DNA from: Dactylosporangium sucinum
GTDB taxonomy: Bacteria; Actinomycetota; Actinomycetes; Mycobacteriales; Micromonosporaceae
Reading direction: 5' to 3'
Assembly (NCBI RefSeq): GCF_014647515.1
Contig: NZ_BMPI01000021.1
Coordinates: 104,074 to 164,307, forward strand
DNA length: 60,234 nucleotides
Shown here: positions 52,138 to 60,234 of the stretch, in pieces
How positions within the stretch are numbered: position 1 is the first letter of the stretch
Layout: each line of letters starts with the position of its first letter
Translations under genes and position numbers: made by a program
Notes under the pieces: generated by a model
Told to the model about the DNA's origin: nothing
What the model saw: the letters and a program-made list of their open reading frames with translations, nothing else
The model's database searches: none

Positions 52138-52553
52138 ACATTCCCTCACCGGGGCTCCATGCCGAGGCGGTCATCCTTGCCGCGGCACCGTCGGAGGCCG
52201 GTGGCGCACGAGGGATCGCTTCGCGATGCACGGGCCGACACGCCCGGCCGTGACGATCGTGCGTGCGGCGCCCGACCAGGAACCCCGACCCGGCTCAGCC
52301 GAGGGTTCCCAGCTCCTGCCCGGTCAGCCGGCCGGCGGGCAAGGGTGCGGTCCGGCGCAGATGGTCGCGGTGCTGCGAGGCTCGATGACGTTCCCGGCGT
52401 GACGGCACACCGCTGCTGCGTGCACCCGCGCGGCCGGGCGCAGCCGGGACGACGAGTAGTTCGGCTGGACACGATGTGCGTGAGCGGCGGGCGGGGCATG
52501 GCTACGGTCATGGACCGCCGGAACCGAGCGCACCGACAGCGGGAGGTCTGACG
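52138..52553. other. Long noncoding leader, nothing recognised
   Basis: About 415 bases separate the predicted promoter from the CoA-transferase start. Open frames here translate to Arg/Pro/Ala-rich strings without a domain, signal peptide or good ribosome site. I see no riboswitch or tRNA-like fold by eye. It could be an untranslated leader, an unrecognised small gene, or decayed sequence. Confidence 0.5.
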
Positions 52554-53846
52554 ATGGCGGACTCGGCGGAGTCCAGGGATTCGGGGGCGACGGGGTTGCT
52601 GGCCGGGGTACGGGTCGTCGAGTGCTCGCTGCTCGAACCCGGCTCCCTCGGCATGATCCTCGGTGACCTCGGCGCCGACGTGATCAAGGTCGAGGCACCC
52701 GGCGGTGACTACATCCGCCGGCTGGGCTGGCCGTTCGTCGACGGCGTGTCGATCCTGCACTGGCACGTCAACCGGGGCAAACGCAGCATCGAGCTGGACC
52801 TGCGCACGCCCGAGGGGGTCGAGGTGTTCCTCGACCTGGTCCGTTCCGCCGATGTGGTCGTCGAAGGCATGCGCCCGGGAGCGCTGCACCGCCGCGGGGT
52901 CGGCTATGACCGGCTGCGCGAGGTGAACCCGGCGATAGTGTTCTGCTCCCTGTCCGGCTTCGGCCTGACCGGCCCGTACAGCGACCTGCCGTCGCATGGG
53001 GTCGGCTTCGACGCGTGGGCCGGGGTGGCACCGCCCGGCGTGGACACGCAGGGCGCCACCTACCTCGCCGACCACACGAGCATCGGGACCAAGGTGGGCC
53101 CGGTCTGGGCCGCGATGGCCGTGGCCGCCGCGCTGCTGCGCGCCCGCACGACCGGACGGGGTTGCCAGCTCGACATCGCGCAGAGCGACGCCGCCGCGGC
53201 GGCCAACTGGCTGCCGATCGAGGGATCCCGTGCCTACGAGCGACCGGAGCCCGACGTCACCGGCAACCCGGCCGACGGGGGCGAGCGCCGGGTCCCCGGG
53301 CCGGGCGGCATGGAGGAGGCGGTGCGCTACCAGTACTACCGCAGCGGCGACGGGCACGTGCTCTTCATGGCCTCCGAGCGGGAGTTCTGGGAGAACTTCT
53401 GCCGGGGCGTGGGGCGGGAGGACCTGTACGAGGCGCGTCCCGGCAGCCGCTACGCCGACCACGCGACCGGGGACCGGCGGCTCCGCGGCCAGCTCCAGGA
53501 GATCTTCGAAGCGCGCACCACCGCCGAGTGGGTGGCGTTCGGGCTCGCCGTGAACTGTCCCATCGCGCCGGTCAACGGCCCGGCGTCCATCCTCGCCGAC
53601 CCGCAGTTCCGGGAACGGATGCCGTGGCTGCCGGCGGCCGAGTACGGCGCGGACCTGCTCCCGACCCCGGTCAACGTGGTGGGCGAGCCGCGCCACCGTC
53701 CGCGCCGCGCGCCCTCGCCCGGACAGCACACCGCCGAGATCCTGTCCGACGTGCTCGGCTACGCCCCGGAGCACATCGACCGGCTCCGCGCCTCGGGCGC
53801 CGTCCCCGGCGAACCGACCGGCCACCCCGACGTAGCAAGCTCTTGA
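52554..53846 (+). CDS. Family III CoA-transferase, divergent copy
   Basis: The protein (430 residues) is of the same CaiB/Frc superfamily as the operon copy but only distantly similar. It shows LGDLGADVIKVEAPGGDYIR, NRGKRSIELDLRTPEG, GMRPGALHRRGVGYD, CSLSGFGLTGPY and GCQLDIAQSDAAAA. A Gly/Pro insertion around 240-265 (NPADGGERRVPGPGGMEE) is unusual. ATG 52554 has gggagg 8 bases upstream. It is followed 15 bases later by an acyl-CoA synthetase gene, so the pair provides two routes to CoA activation. Confidence 0.9.
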   Translation: MADSAESRDSGATGLLAGVRVVECSLLEPGSLGMILGDLGADVIKVEAPGGDYIRRLGWPFVDGVSILHWHVNRGKRSIELDLRTPEGVEVFLDLVRSADVVVEGMRPGALHRRGVGYDRLREVNPAIVFCSLSGFGLTGPYSDLPSHGVGFDAWAGVAPPGVDTQGATYLADHTSIGTKVGPVWAAMAVAAALLRARTTGRGCQLDIAQSDAAAAANWLPIEGSRAYERPEPDVTGNPADGGERRVPGPGGMEEAVRYQYYRSGDGHVLFMASEREFWENFCRGVGREDLYEARPGSRYADHATGDRRLRGQLQEIFEARTTAEWVAFGLAVNCPIAPVNGPASILADPQFRERMPWLPAAEYGADLLPTPVNVVGEPRHRPRRAPSPGQHTAEILSDVLGYAPEHIDRLRASGAVPGEPTGHPDVASS

Positions 53847-53861
53847 CGAGAAAGTGGTGAC

Positions 53862-55970
53862 ATGGCGAACCCAGCAGGGCACGACACGCTGCGCGAGGTC
53901 GATCTCGACCGGTTCTTCCGTCCGGAGACGGTGGCGGTGATCGGTGCCTCCGACACCCCTGGACGGCCGACGACCCTCAACTGGGGCCGGATCAGGGCCT
54001 GGGCCGAGCGGGCGGGCGCCCGCGTCTATCCGGTCAACCCCAACAAGGAGACTGTCGACGGGATCCCCTCGTTGCCGAGCGTGCTCGACGTCCCGGACGA
54101 GCTCGACCTCGCGGTGATCCTGGTCGCCGACGCCATGGGGGCGCTGGAACAGGTCATCGCCAAGAAAGCGCGGTTCGCCGTGCTGTTCGCCGCCGGGTTC
54201 TCGGAGTCCGGGCAGGAGGGCGAGGAACGCCAGCGGCGCCTGGAGGAGTTGCTCGCCACCGGCGGCGTGCGCCTGCTGGGACCCAACACCAACCTCAACG
54301 CCTTCGAGAGCTTCCGCGACGACCTGCCGGGCCGACCGATCGCCCTCATCACGCAGAGCGGACACCAGGGCCGCCCGGTCTTCCAGGGACAGGAGATCGG
54401 GATCCGCTTCAGCCACTGGGCGCCCACGGGCAACGAGGCGGACCTGGAGTCGGCCGACTTCATCCGGTACTTCGCGGACCGGCCCGGCACCGGGGCGATC
54501 GCCGCCTACATCGAGGGGTTCAAGGACGGCCGGACCTTCCAGCTCGCGGCCGACCACGCGGCCCGCCGCGGGGTGCCCATCGTGGCGGTCAAGGTCGGGC
54601 GCACGGACGTGGGCAGGTCGTGGGCGAAGTCGCACACCGGTCACCTCACCGGTGCCGATGCGGTCGTCTCGGCGGTGATGCGGCAGTACGGCGTGACCCG
54701 GGTGGACGGCCTCGACGAACTCCTCGACACCGCGGCGATGCTGGCGCGTTCGGCACCCCCGCGCGGTGATGGCGTGTGCGTGTACTCGATCTCCGGCGGG
54801 ACCAGCGCGCACATGGCCGACCTGCTCACCGCCGCCGGCCTGCGACTGCCCGAGCTGACCCCGGACACCCAGGTCGCCCTGCGCGAATGGATCCCGGGCT
54901 ATCTACGGATCAACAACCCGGTCGACAACGGCGGCCACCCGACCGGTGACTGGCGGGGCCGCAGAATCCTCGACACCATCGTCGCCGACCCCAACGTCGA
55001 CGTGCTGGTCGTGCCCATCACCGGGGCATTCCCCCCGATGAGCGACAAGCTCGTCGACGACCTCATCGCCGTCGCCGCGACGACCGACAAGCCGGTGTGC
55101 GTCGTCTGGGGCTCGCCCGCCGGCACCGAGCCGGCGTACCGGGACGCTCTGCTCGGTTCGTCGCTACCGGTGTTCCGCACGTTCGGCAACTGCGTGACCG
55201 CGGTCCGGGCGTTCTTCGAGTACCACGCGTTCGCCCGGCGGTACCGGTCCGGCTGGGGCGGCTCGATGGACCTCGGCACGTCGCCCGGGGCCGGCGCGGC
55301 GCGGGCGCTGCTCGTGCCGGGCGCCGTCCTGCCGGAGCACCGCTCCAAGGAACTGCTGTCGGCCTACGGCATCAGGACCAGCAGGGACATCCTCTGCACC
55401 AGCGCGACCGAGGCCGTGGCCGCGGCGTCCTCGCTCGGCTACCCGGTGGTGCTCAAGGTCGCCGGCGCCGAGCTCCCGCACAAGACCGACCTCGGACTGG
55501 TGCAGGTGGGGGTGGGTTCCGGACGCGAGGTCCGGGAGGTCTACGCCCGGATGGTCGAGCGGGCCGCCGCGGCGACCAGCACGCCGATCGACGGTGTGCT
55601 GGTGTGTGAGCAGGTCTCCGGCGGTGTGGAGACCGTGGTGGGCATCGCCACGGACGAATTGTTCGGACCGACCGTCATGTTCGGCATCGGCGGCGTGTCG
55701 GTCGAGGTGTACCGCGACGTGACGTTCCGCGTGCCGCCGTTCGACCGGGACGAGGCGCTGCGCATGGTCCGCGAGGTCAGAGGGCTTCCGCTGCTCCTGG
55801 GCAGCAGGGGGCGGCCGGCCGCCGACCTCGACGCCGTCGTCGACGTCGTGATGCGGGTGCAGCAGCTGGCACGGGACCTGTCCGGCGAGCTCGCCGAGCT
55901 CGACATCAACCCGCTCGTTGCGCTACCCGACGGCGCCGTCGCGCTCGACGCGCTGGCCACCGCACGCTGA
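53862..55970 (+). CDS. Acyl/acetyl-CoA synthetase, ADP-forming type
   Basis: This 702-residue protein fuses the two halves of NDP-forming acyl-CoA synthetases. It has a CoA-binding Rossmann domain (about 15-125, VAVIGASDTPGRPTTLNWG), succinyl-CoA-ligase-like domains (VRLLGPNTNLN, ALITQSGHQG, with the phosphohistidine candidate in SHTGHLTGADA), and an ATP-grasp domain from about 485 (ELLSAYGIRTSRDIL, PVVLKVAGAELPHKTDLG, ELDINPLVALPDG). It makes an acyl-CoA or conserves energy from one. The substrate is unknown. Cotranscribed with the CoA-transferase. Confidence 0.92.
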   Translation: MANPAGHDTLREVDLDRFFRPETVAVIGASDTPGRPTTLNWGRIRAWAERAGARVYPVNPNKETVDGIPSLPSVLDVPDELDLAVILVADAMGALEQVIAKKARFAVLFAAGFSESGQEGEERQRRLEELLATGGVRLLGPNTNLNAFESFRDDLPGRPIALITQSGHQGRPVFQGQEIGIRFSHWAPTGNEADLESADFIRYFADRPGTGAIAAYIEGFKDGRTFQLAADHAARRGVPIVAVKVGRTDVGRSWAKSHTGHLTGADAVVSAVMRQYGVTRVDGLDELLDTAAMLARSAPPRGDGVCVYSISGGTSAHMADLLTAAGLRLPELTPDTQVALREWIPGYLRINNPVDNGGHPTGDWRGRRILDTIVADPNVDVLVVPITGAFPPMSDKLVDDLIAVAATTDKPVCVVWGSPAGTEPAYRDALLGSSLPVFRTFGNCVTAVRAFFEYHAFARRYRSGWGGSMDLGTSPGAGAARALLVPGAVLPEHRSKELLSAYGIRTSRDILCTSATEAVAAASSLGYPVVLKVAGAELPHKTDLGLVQVGVGSGREVREVYARMVERAAAATSTPIDGVLVCEQVSGGVETVVGIATDELFGPTVMFGIGGVSVEVYRDVTFRVPPFDRDEALRMVREVRGLPLLLGSRGRPAADLDAVVDVVMRVQQLARDLSGELAELDINPLVALPDGAVALDALATAR

Positions 55971-56005
55971 CCCGCAACCACCGGACCAACCACGCGGCCG
56001 GCGCG

Positions 56006-56593
56006 CTAGATGTCCGTGAGGTGCACGTAGGCGACGACCTTCTCGGCGGCCATCAGCGGCTGGCGGGCCACCGTGACGCCGGTGTGGCCCGCGTTGATGA
56101 TCTCGCCGTTGCCGATGTACAGGACCACGTGGCCGCCGTTGTTGGTGAAGACCAGGTCGCCCGCGCGCAGGTCCGGCCTCGCCACCCGGGTGCCCACCTT
56201 GATCTGGTCGTAGGTGACCCGCGGGAGGTCCACGCCCGCGGCCTCCCACGCCCGCATCACCAGGCCCGAGCAGTCGAACGTGTCCGGGCCCGCCGTGGCG
56301 AACCTGTACGGCTTGCCCACCTGGGCCTCGGCGTACGCCACCGCCAGGGCCACCTTGCGGGCCCGCGAGTCCGACACGAGCAGCGTCTGGCCGATGCTGA
56401 TCAGCGTCGACGTGCCCAGGTTGTTCAGCCGCTGCAGCTCGGCCACCGTCGTGCCGTAGCGGCGGGACAGGGCCCACAGCGTGTCGCCCGCAACCACCAC
56501 CACCGAGTCCGGCGGGGCGGCCGACGCCGGGGCAGCCGGCACGAACAGCGCCGCGAACAGCGACAGGAGCGCGAGGGGTACGTGATAGCTCAT
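56006..56593 (-). CDS. Secreted LysM-NlpC/P60 cell-wall hydrolase
   Basis: The 195-residue exported protein has a signal peptide (1-26, ending PASAAP), a LysM domain (about 30-75, VVVVAGDTLWALSRRYGTTV) for peptidoglycan binding and a C40 NlpC/P60 domain (85-195). The last has catalytic Cys in FDCSGLVMRAWEAAG and His in GGHVVLYIGNGE. It probably cleaves peptide cross-links in peptidoglycan. ATG 56593 begins a proper signal peptide; the longer frame does not. Confidence 0.95.
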   Translation of the reverse strand: MSYHVPLALLSLFAALFVPAAPASAAPPDSVVVVAGDTLWALSRRYGTTVAELQRLNNLGTSTLISIGQTLLVSDSRARKVALAVAYAEAQVGKPYRFATAGPDTFDCSGLVMRAWEAAGVDLPRVTYDQIKVGTRVARPDLRAGDLVFTNNGGHVVLYIGNGEIINAGHTGVTVARQPLMAAEKVVAYVHLTDI

Positions 56594-56670
56594 GACGGCA
56601 CGGTAGCGAACATTACTCGCAAATACGGGCAATTCGGCGACCAACAGCGGCGCCGGTAGCGTACGGAGCC

Positions 56671-57894
56671 ATGACGAGCTTCCACCATCCGGGAACGGTG
56701 CTGACCGACCACACGTTCGAGGTACCGCTCGATCATCAGGACCCGGCCGGGGAGCGGATCACGGTGTTCGCCCGGGAGGTCGTGGCGTCCCGGCAGGCCG
56801 GCGACGACCTGCCGTGGCTGCTGTTCCTGCAGGGCGGGCCCGGGCACGGTGCGCCGCGGCCGATCGGGCGGGACGCCTGGCTCGACCGGGCCCTCCAGGA
56901 CTTCCGGGTGCTGCTGCTCGACCAGCGCGGGACCGGGCGGTCGACCCGGGTCACCCGGCAACGGGTCCGGGCCCGCGGCAATCCGCGGCGGCAGGCCGAG
57001 TACCTCGCGCACTTCCGGGCCGACGCCATCGTCCGGGACGCCGAGCTGATCCGCCGGCAGCTCGGCGGCGACCGGCCGTGGAGCGTGCTCGGGCAGAGCT
57101 TCGGCGGGTTCTGCGCGGTGACCTACCTGTCGTTCGCCCCCGAAGGACTCCGCGACGTCATGATCACCGGTGGGCTGCCGGGGCTGCACGCCACCGCCGA
57201 CGACGTGTACCGGGCCACCTACCCGCGGGTCGCGGCCAAGAACGACGCCCACTACGCCCGGTATCCGGGTGACGTCCAGAAGGTCCGGGCCATCACGGAA
57301 GCGCTGGCGAACACCGGGATCACCGTCGAAGCGTTCCGGTCGCTCGGGCTCGCGCTCGGCTCCAGCACCGGCTCCCACGAGCTGCACTACCTGGTCGAGG
57401 ACGCGTTCGAGGCACCCGGCGTGCTGTCCGACGCCTTCCTCGCCGAGGTCCGGCACCGGCTCGACCTCACCGGCGCGCCGCTCTACGCCCTGCTGCACGA
57501 GGCCTGCTACGCCCAGGGCGGCCCGACCGCGTGGGCCGCGCACCGCGTCCGCGACGAGTTCCCGCGGTTCCAGGACCCGGTCCTGTTCACCGGCGAGATG
57601 ATCTACCCCGGGACGGTCGACCCCGCGTTCGCCGAGGTGGCCGACCTGCTGGCCGCCAAGGCGGACTGGCCGGCGCTCTACGACCCGCAACGACTGCGCA
57701 CCAACACGGTCCCCGTCGCCGCCGCCGTCTACCACGACGACATGTACGTCGACCGGGAGCTGTCCGAGCAGACCGCGAGCAGCATCGGCAACACCCGGAT
57801 CTGGGTCACCAACGAGTACGAGCACGACGGGCTGCGGGTCAGCCGCGGCGCCGTCCTCGACCGGCTCATCCGCATGACCGGGGGCGAGGTGTAA
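56671..57894 (+). CDS. Alpha/beta hydrolase, proline iminopeptidase-like
   Basis: A 407-residue cytoplasmic serine hydrolase of the S33 family. It has LLFLQGGPGHGA (oxyanion HGGPG-like), LLDQRGTGRST, the nucleophile elbow VLGQSFGGFCAV (Ser near residue 146), the acid in YHDDMYVD and the His in NEYEHDGLRV. It would remove N-terminal proline or a related amide. ATG 56671 has ggag upstream. The gene is followed by a short hairpin. Confidence 0.94.
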   Translation: MTSFHHPGTVLTDHTFEVPLDHQDPAGERITVFAREVVASRQAGDDLPWLLFLQGGPGHGAPRPIGRDAWLDRALQDFRVLLLDQRGTGRSTRVTRQRVRARGNPRRQAEYLAHFRADAIVRDAELIRRQLGGDRPWSVLGQSFGGFCAVTYLSFAPEGLRDVMITGGLPGLHATADDVYRATYPRVAAKNDAHYARYPGDVQKVRAITEALANTGITVEAFRSLGLALGSSTGSHELHYLVEDAFEAPGVLSDAFLAEVRHRLDLTGAPLYALLHEACYAQGGPTAWAAHRVRDEFPRFQDPVLFTGEMIYPGTVDPAFAEVADLLAAKADWPALYDPQRLRTNTVPVAAAVYHDDMYVDRELSEQTASSIGNTRIWVTNEYEHDGLRVSRGAVLDRLIRMTGGEV

Positions 57895-57919
57895 GGGCCA
57901 CCCGTGCGCGGTTGGCCCT
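57894..57919 (+). terminator. Short hairpin after the iminopeptidase gene
   Basis: agggcca (57894-57900) pairs with tggccct (57913-57919) around a 12-base loop directly at the stop codon. It may act as a weak terminator before the PLP-enzyme gene. Confidence 0.45.
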
Positions 57920-57953
57920 CAAGAAGCCCGGCAGCAGCGCAGATACTGGCCGC

Positions 57954-59105
57954 ATGGAACACCCGAGCATGACCGACCTGCTGCACCCCGCCGTACCGCA
58001 CGGACCGGGCGGCACCCCGCTGACCCTGCCGATCTACCAGACGAGCACGTACGAGCTGCCCCGCTCCCCCGCCGCCGCGGAGATCGCCGCCGCCGTCGCG
58101 CCCGCCGCGTTCTACACCCGCTACGGCTCGCCGAACGCGCGGGAGGCGGAGACGATCCTGGCGAAGCTGGACGGGGCCGAGGCGGCGCTGCTCGTCGGCA
58201 GCGGGATGGCGGCGGTGAGCGCGGCGCTGCTGTCCAACGTCCGGGCCGGGACCCGGGTCGTGGCGCAGACCAGCCACTACACGGCGGCGCTGACGCTCCT
58301 GCGGACCGTTCTGCCCTCGCTGGGCGTGCACGTCGATCTGGTACCGCAGCAGGACGTCCCCGCCGCCGTCGGCCCGGCGACGGACGTCGTCTACGTGGAG
58401 ACGCCGAGCAACCCGACGATGACGCTCACCGACCTCGCCGCCGTCCGCGCCGCCGCCCCGAACGCGCTGCTCATCGCCGACAACACGTTCGCCACCCCGT
58501 ACAACACCCGCCCGCTCGACCTCGGCGTCGACCTGGTGGTGCAGTCGGCGACGAAGTACCTCAACGGCCACAGCGACGTCACCGCCGGCGTCCTCACCGG
58601 CTCGGCGCAGCTCATCGCCCGCGCCTGGGAGACGGCCCGGGTGCTCGGGCCGGTCTGCCACCCGTTCGAGGCGTGGCTGCTGGCCCGCGGGCTCAAGACG
58701 TTCCCGCTGCGGATGGCCCGGCACAACGCCAACGGCCTGGCGGTCGCCGCGTTCCTGCAGGGCCACCCGGCGGTGCGGGCGGTGCACTACCCGGGCCTGC
58801 CGGAGCACCCCCAGCACGAGCTGGCCGGGCGCCAGATGGCGGGCTTCGGCGGGATGCTGAGCTTCACCCTCGGTACCGAGGCCGCCGCCCAACGCGTCGT
58901 CGAAGCCACGCGGCTGGCGCACAACGCGGTCAGCCTCGGCGGCACCGAGACGCTGATCACCCACGCGGCGTCGCTGGTCTTCACGCACCAGACCGAGCAG
59001 GAGCGGACGGCGTCCGGCATCGACCCGGGCATGCTGCGGATGTCCATCGGCCTGGAGGAGCCGGAGGACATCATCGCCGACCTGCGGCAGGCCCTATCGG
59101 TGTAG
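57954..59105 (+). CDS. Trans-sulfuration-type PLP enzyme (cystathionine gamma-lyase/synthase-like)
   Basis: This 383-residue enzyme belongs to the Cys/Met metabolism PLP family. It shows LPIYQTSTYELP, FYTRYGSPNAREAE, GSGMAAVSAALL, YVETPSNPTMTLTD, LIADNTFATPYNTRPL and the PLP lysine in VQSATKYLNGHSDVTAG. Reactions in the family include gamma-synthase, gamma-lyase and methionine gamma-lyase activity, and the sequence alone does not decide. ATG 57954 is used; ATG 57969 is possible. The last 12 bases overlap the convergent hydrolase gene. Confidence 0.93.
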   Translation: MEHPSMTDLLHPAVPHGPGGTPLTLPIYQTSTYELPRSPAAAEIAAAVAPAAFYTRYGSPNAREAETILAKLDGAEAALLVGSGMAAVSAALLSNVRAGTRVVAQTSHYTAALTLLRTVLPSLGVHVDLVPQQDVPAAVGPATDVVYVETPSNPTMTLTDLAAVRAAAPNALLIADNTFATPYNTRPLDLGVDLVVQSATKYLNGHSDVTAGVLTGSAQLIARAWETARVLGPVCHPFEAWLLARGLKTFPLRMARHNANGLAVAAFLQGHPAVRAVHYPGLPEHPQHELAGRQMAGFGGMLSFTLGTEAAAQRVVEATRLAHNAVSLGGTETLITHAASLVFTHQTEQERTASGIDPGMLRMSIGLEEPEDIIADLRQALSV

Positions 59106-59966
59106 CGCGAGGATCTCGCCGAGGAACTCGCGGGTGTACGTCGCCACCGTGTCGAAGTCGCTCTCCAGCAGGAAGTGCCCGCCGTCGCGCAGGTGCACCT
59201 CGGCGTCGGGGACGTCCTCGCGGAACGCGAGCGCGCCCGCCGGGTCGAAGATCCGGTCGTTGCGGCCCCACACGGCCAGCACCGGCGGGTGCGCCCGGCG
59301 CAGGTACTCGTGCAGCCGCGGGTACACGTGCAGGTTCGACGGGTAGTCGCGGAAGAGGGCGAGCTGGATGGCGTCGTTGCCGGGGCGGCGCAGCAGCTCG
59401 TGGTCGTGCAGCCAGTTCTCGGGTGCGATCACGCTCGGGTCGGGCGTGCCCTCGATGTACTGCCAGCGCACCGCGTCGAGCTCCAGCGCCTCGCGCACGG
59501 GCGCCTCCGTCGCCGGCGTGGGGTCGGCGGCGTACGCCCAGATCGGCCCCCAGAACTCGGGGTTGAAGCCGACCTCGTAGCCGTTGCCGTTCTGGGTGAT
59601 GATGGCCGTCACCGGCCGTTGCGGGCGCAGCGCGAGCCGCCAGCCGACGGGCGCCCCGTAGTCCTGGACGTAGATGGCGTACCGCTCGACGCCGAGCTGG
59701 TCGAGCAGTCCCGCGGTCAGCTCGGTGAGCGCGTCGAACGTGTAGCCGAAGCCGGCCGGCGCGTCCGACAGGCCGAAGCCGAGCATGTCCGGGGCGATGA
59801 CGTGGTACCGCTCGCTGAGCGCCGGGATGAGCCGGCGGAACATGTACGAGCTGGCCGGGAAGCCGTGCAGCAGCACGACCGCGGGGGCCTCCGGCGGCCC
59901 GGCCTCGCGGTAGAACAGCTGGTGGCCGTCGACGACGGCGTACCGGTGATGGGTGGGACGGTCCAT
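59094..59966 (-). CDS. Alpha/beta hydrolase, haloalkane dehalogenase/epoxide hydrolase-like
   Basis: The 290-residue protein has VVLLHGFPASSYMF (oxyanion His-Gly), APDMLGFGLSDAP, a nucleophile elbow with aspartate instead of serine (IYVQDYGAPVGW), the WGPIWAY cap, VWGRNDRIFD and the catalytic His in RDGGHFLLE. An Asp nucleophile indicates a covalent ester mechanism as in haloalkane dehalogenases and epoxide hydrolases. The substrate is unknown. ATG 59966 gives the family-typical start. Confidence 0.92.
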   Translation of the reverse strand: MDRPTHHRYAVVDGHQLFYREAGPPEAPAVVLLHGFPASSYMFRRLIPALSERYHVIAPDMLGFGLSDAPAGFGYTFDALTELTAGLLDQLGVERYAIYVQDYGAPVGWRLALRPQRPVTAIITQNGNGYEVGFNPEFWGPIWAYAADPTPATEAPVREALELDAVRWQYIEGTPDPSVIAPENWLHDHELLRRPGNDAIQLALFRDYPSNLHVYPRLHEYLRRAHPPVLAVWGRNDRIFDPAGALAFREDVPDAEVHLRDGGHFLLESDFDTVATYTREFLGEILALHR

Positions 59967-60121
59967 GGCAGCAGCCTGCGGCACCGGCGGCGGGTGGGCC
60001 GGCGGCACCGAGGAGGCTCATCCCGACCTTCGCCCTGGCACGTTTCCGGGATTCGTCCGGTCCCGCGCGCCCGTACCGTTCTTCTCAACGGCAACGACCA
60101 CAGCGAACCAGGGAGATACGG

Positions 60122-60234
60122 ATGAGCGACTTCGACTACGGCCACTACGAGGCGGGCGCCGAGAGCGGCGAGCTGGAGCACCTGCAGTCGGCTTCGGGCA
60201 GCGAGTCGGACTACGACAGCAACTTCAACGTCTA
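60122..60234 (+). CDS. Start of an unknown gene, cut by the window end
   Basis: Only the first 37 codons are present. They encode an acidic, Tyr/Ser/Gly-rich start (MSDFDYGHYEAGAESGELEH) with no signal peptide. agggag lies 8 bases upstream of ATG 60122, so the start is convincing. The family is not recognised. Confidence 0.65.
   Translation, partial: MSDFDYGHYEAGAESGELEHLQSASGSESDYDSNFNV

Noticed and set aside
52012..52551. Possible small gene in the leader of the divergent CoA-transferase
   Set aside because: Frames have no ribosome site and low-complexity Arg/Pro content; I could not support a protein.

Overview
The window is GC-rich chromosomal DNA (about 70 percent or more G+C, GTG/TTG starts, strong GGAGG sites, little AT). 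It comes from an actinomycete, most likely a Micromonosporaceae-type organism (Actinoplanes, Dactylosporangium and relatives). Evidence: a SARP/BTAD regulator, an ECF sigma factor with a CU044_5270-type partner, an EgtA homologue, an SCO0607-type lipoprotein, XRE/aldo-keto reductase pairing, secreted chitinase and chitosanase with CsnR-like operators, and class I lysyl-tRNA synthetase. The assignment is inference from gene content. No rRNA, tRNA, CRISPR, prophage or insertion sequence was found.

Layout. 1-478: noncoding, with a long palindrome and a 15-bp tandem repeat. 479-6310: sigma factor pair, winged-helix protein, DUF72 protein, pentapeptide-repeat protein, PP2C phosphatase, small unknown and an F420-reductase-type oxidoreductase. 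6400-14797: five + strand genes (NTPase/TPR regulator, CAP protein, EgtA-like ligase, PRPP synthetase, SARP regulator). 15089-24288: hemerythrin, P450, chitinase, XRE/AKR pair, flavoprotein, membrane protein, TPR protein, monoacylglycerol-lipase-like hydrolase. 24373-32659: a tightly coupled seven-gene L-arabinose operon (YtfQ/R/T-YjfF-type ABC importer, then AraB, AraD, AraA), divergent from a LacI regulator; a second LacI gene lies at 34266-35297. 35371-41631: lipoprotein, GGDEF/EAL protein, cupin/TetR pair, a HIT-family gene remnant, HEAT protein and GH46 chitosanase. 41909-43680: a receiver-domain remnant in front of class I LysRS.

43742-55970 is the most unusual region. A nine-gene minus-strand run encodes a NitT/TauT-type ABC importer (binding protein, ATPase, permease), an IclR regulator, a protein in which a CGSC-type member of the UGSC (seleno)protein family is fused to a second uncharacterised domain, a 92-residue CGEC protein whose start overlaps the stop of the fusion gene, a family III CoA-transferase and two hotdog (MaoC-type) proteins. 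Divergent from it are a second CoA-transferase and an ADP-forming-type acyl-CoA synthetase. The divergent region carries recognisable promoters and three palindromic operator candidates. My inference is that this is an uptake and CoA-dependent catabolic module for an unknown small organic acid, with a dithiol redox step carried out by the UGSC-type protein. The window ends (56006-60234) with a LysM-NlpC/P60 hydrolase, two alpha/beta hydrolases, a trans-sulfuration-type PLP enzyme and a truncated unknown gene.

Recurrent regulatory patterns: the decamer AGGAAAGTTA sits in front of both the chitinase and the chitosanase genes. LacI-type sites fitting TGnnAnCGnTnnCA precede the arabinose operon (one mismatch) and both lacI genes. 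At least four long palindromic elements lie between genes, and two of them share their arm sequence.
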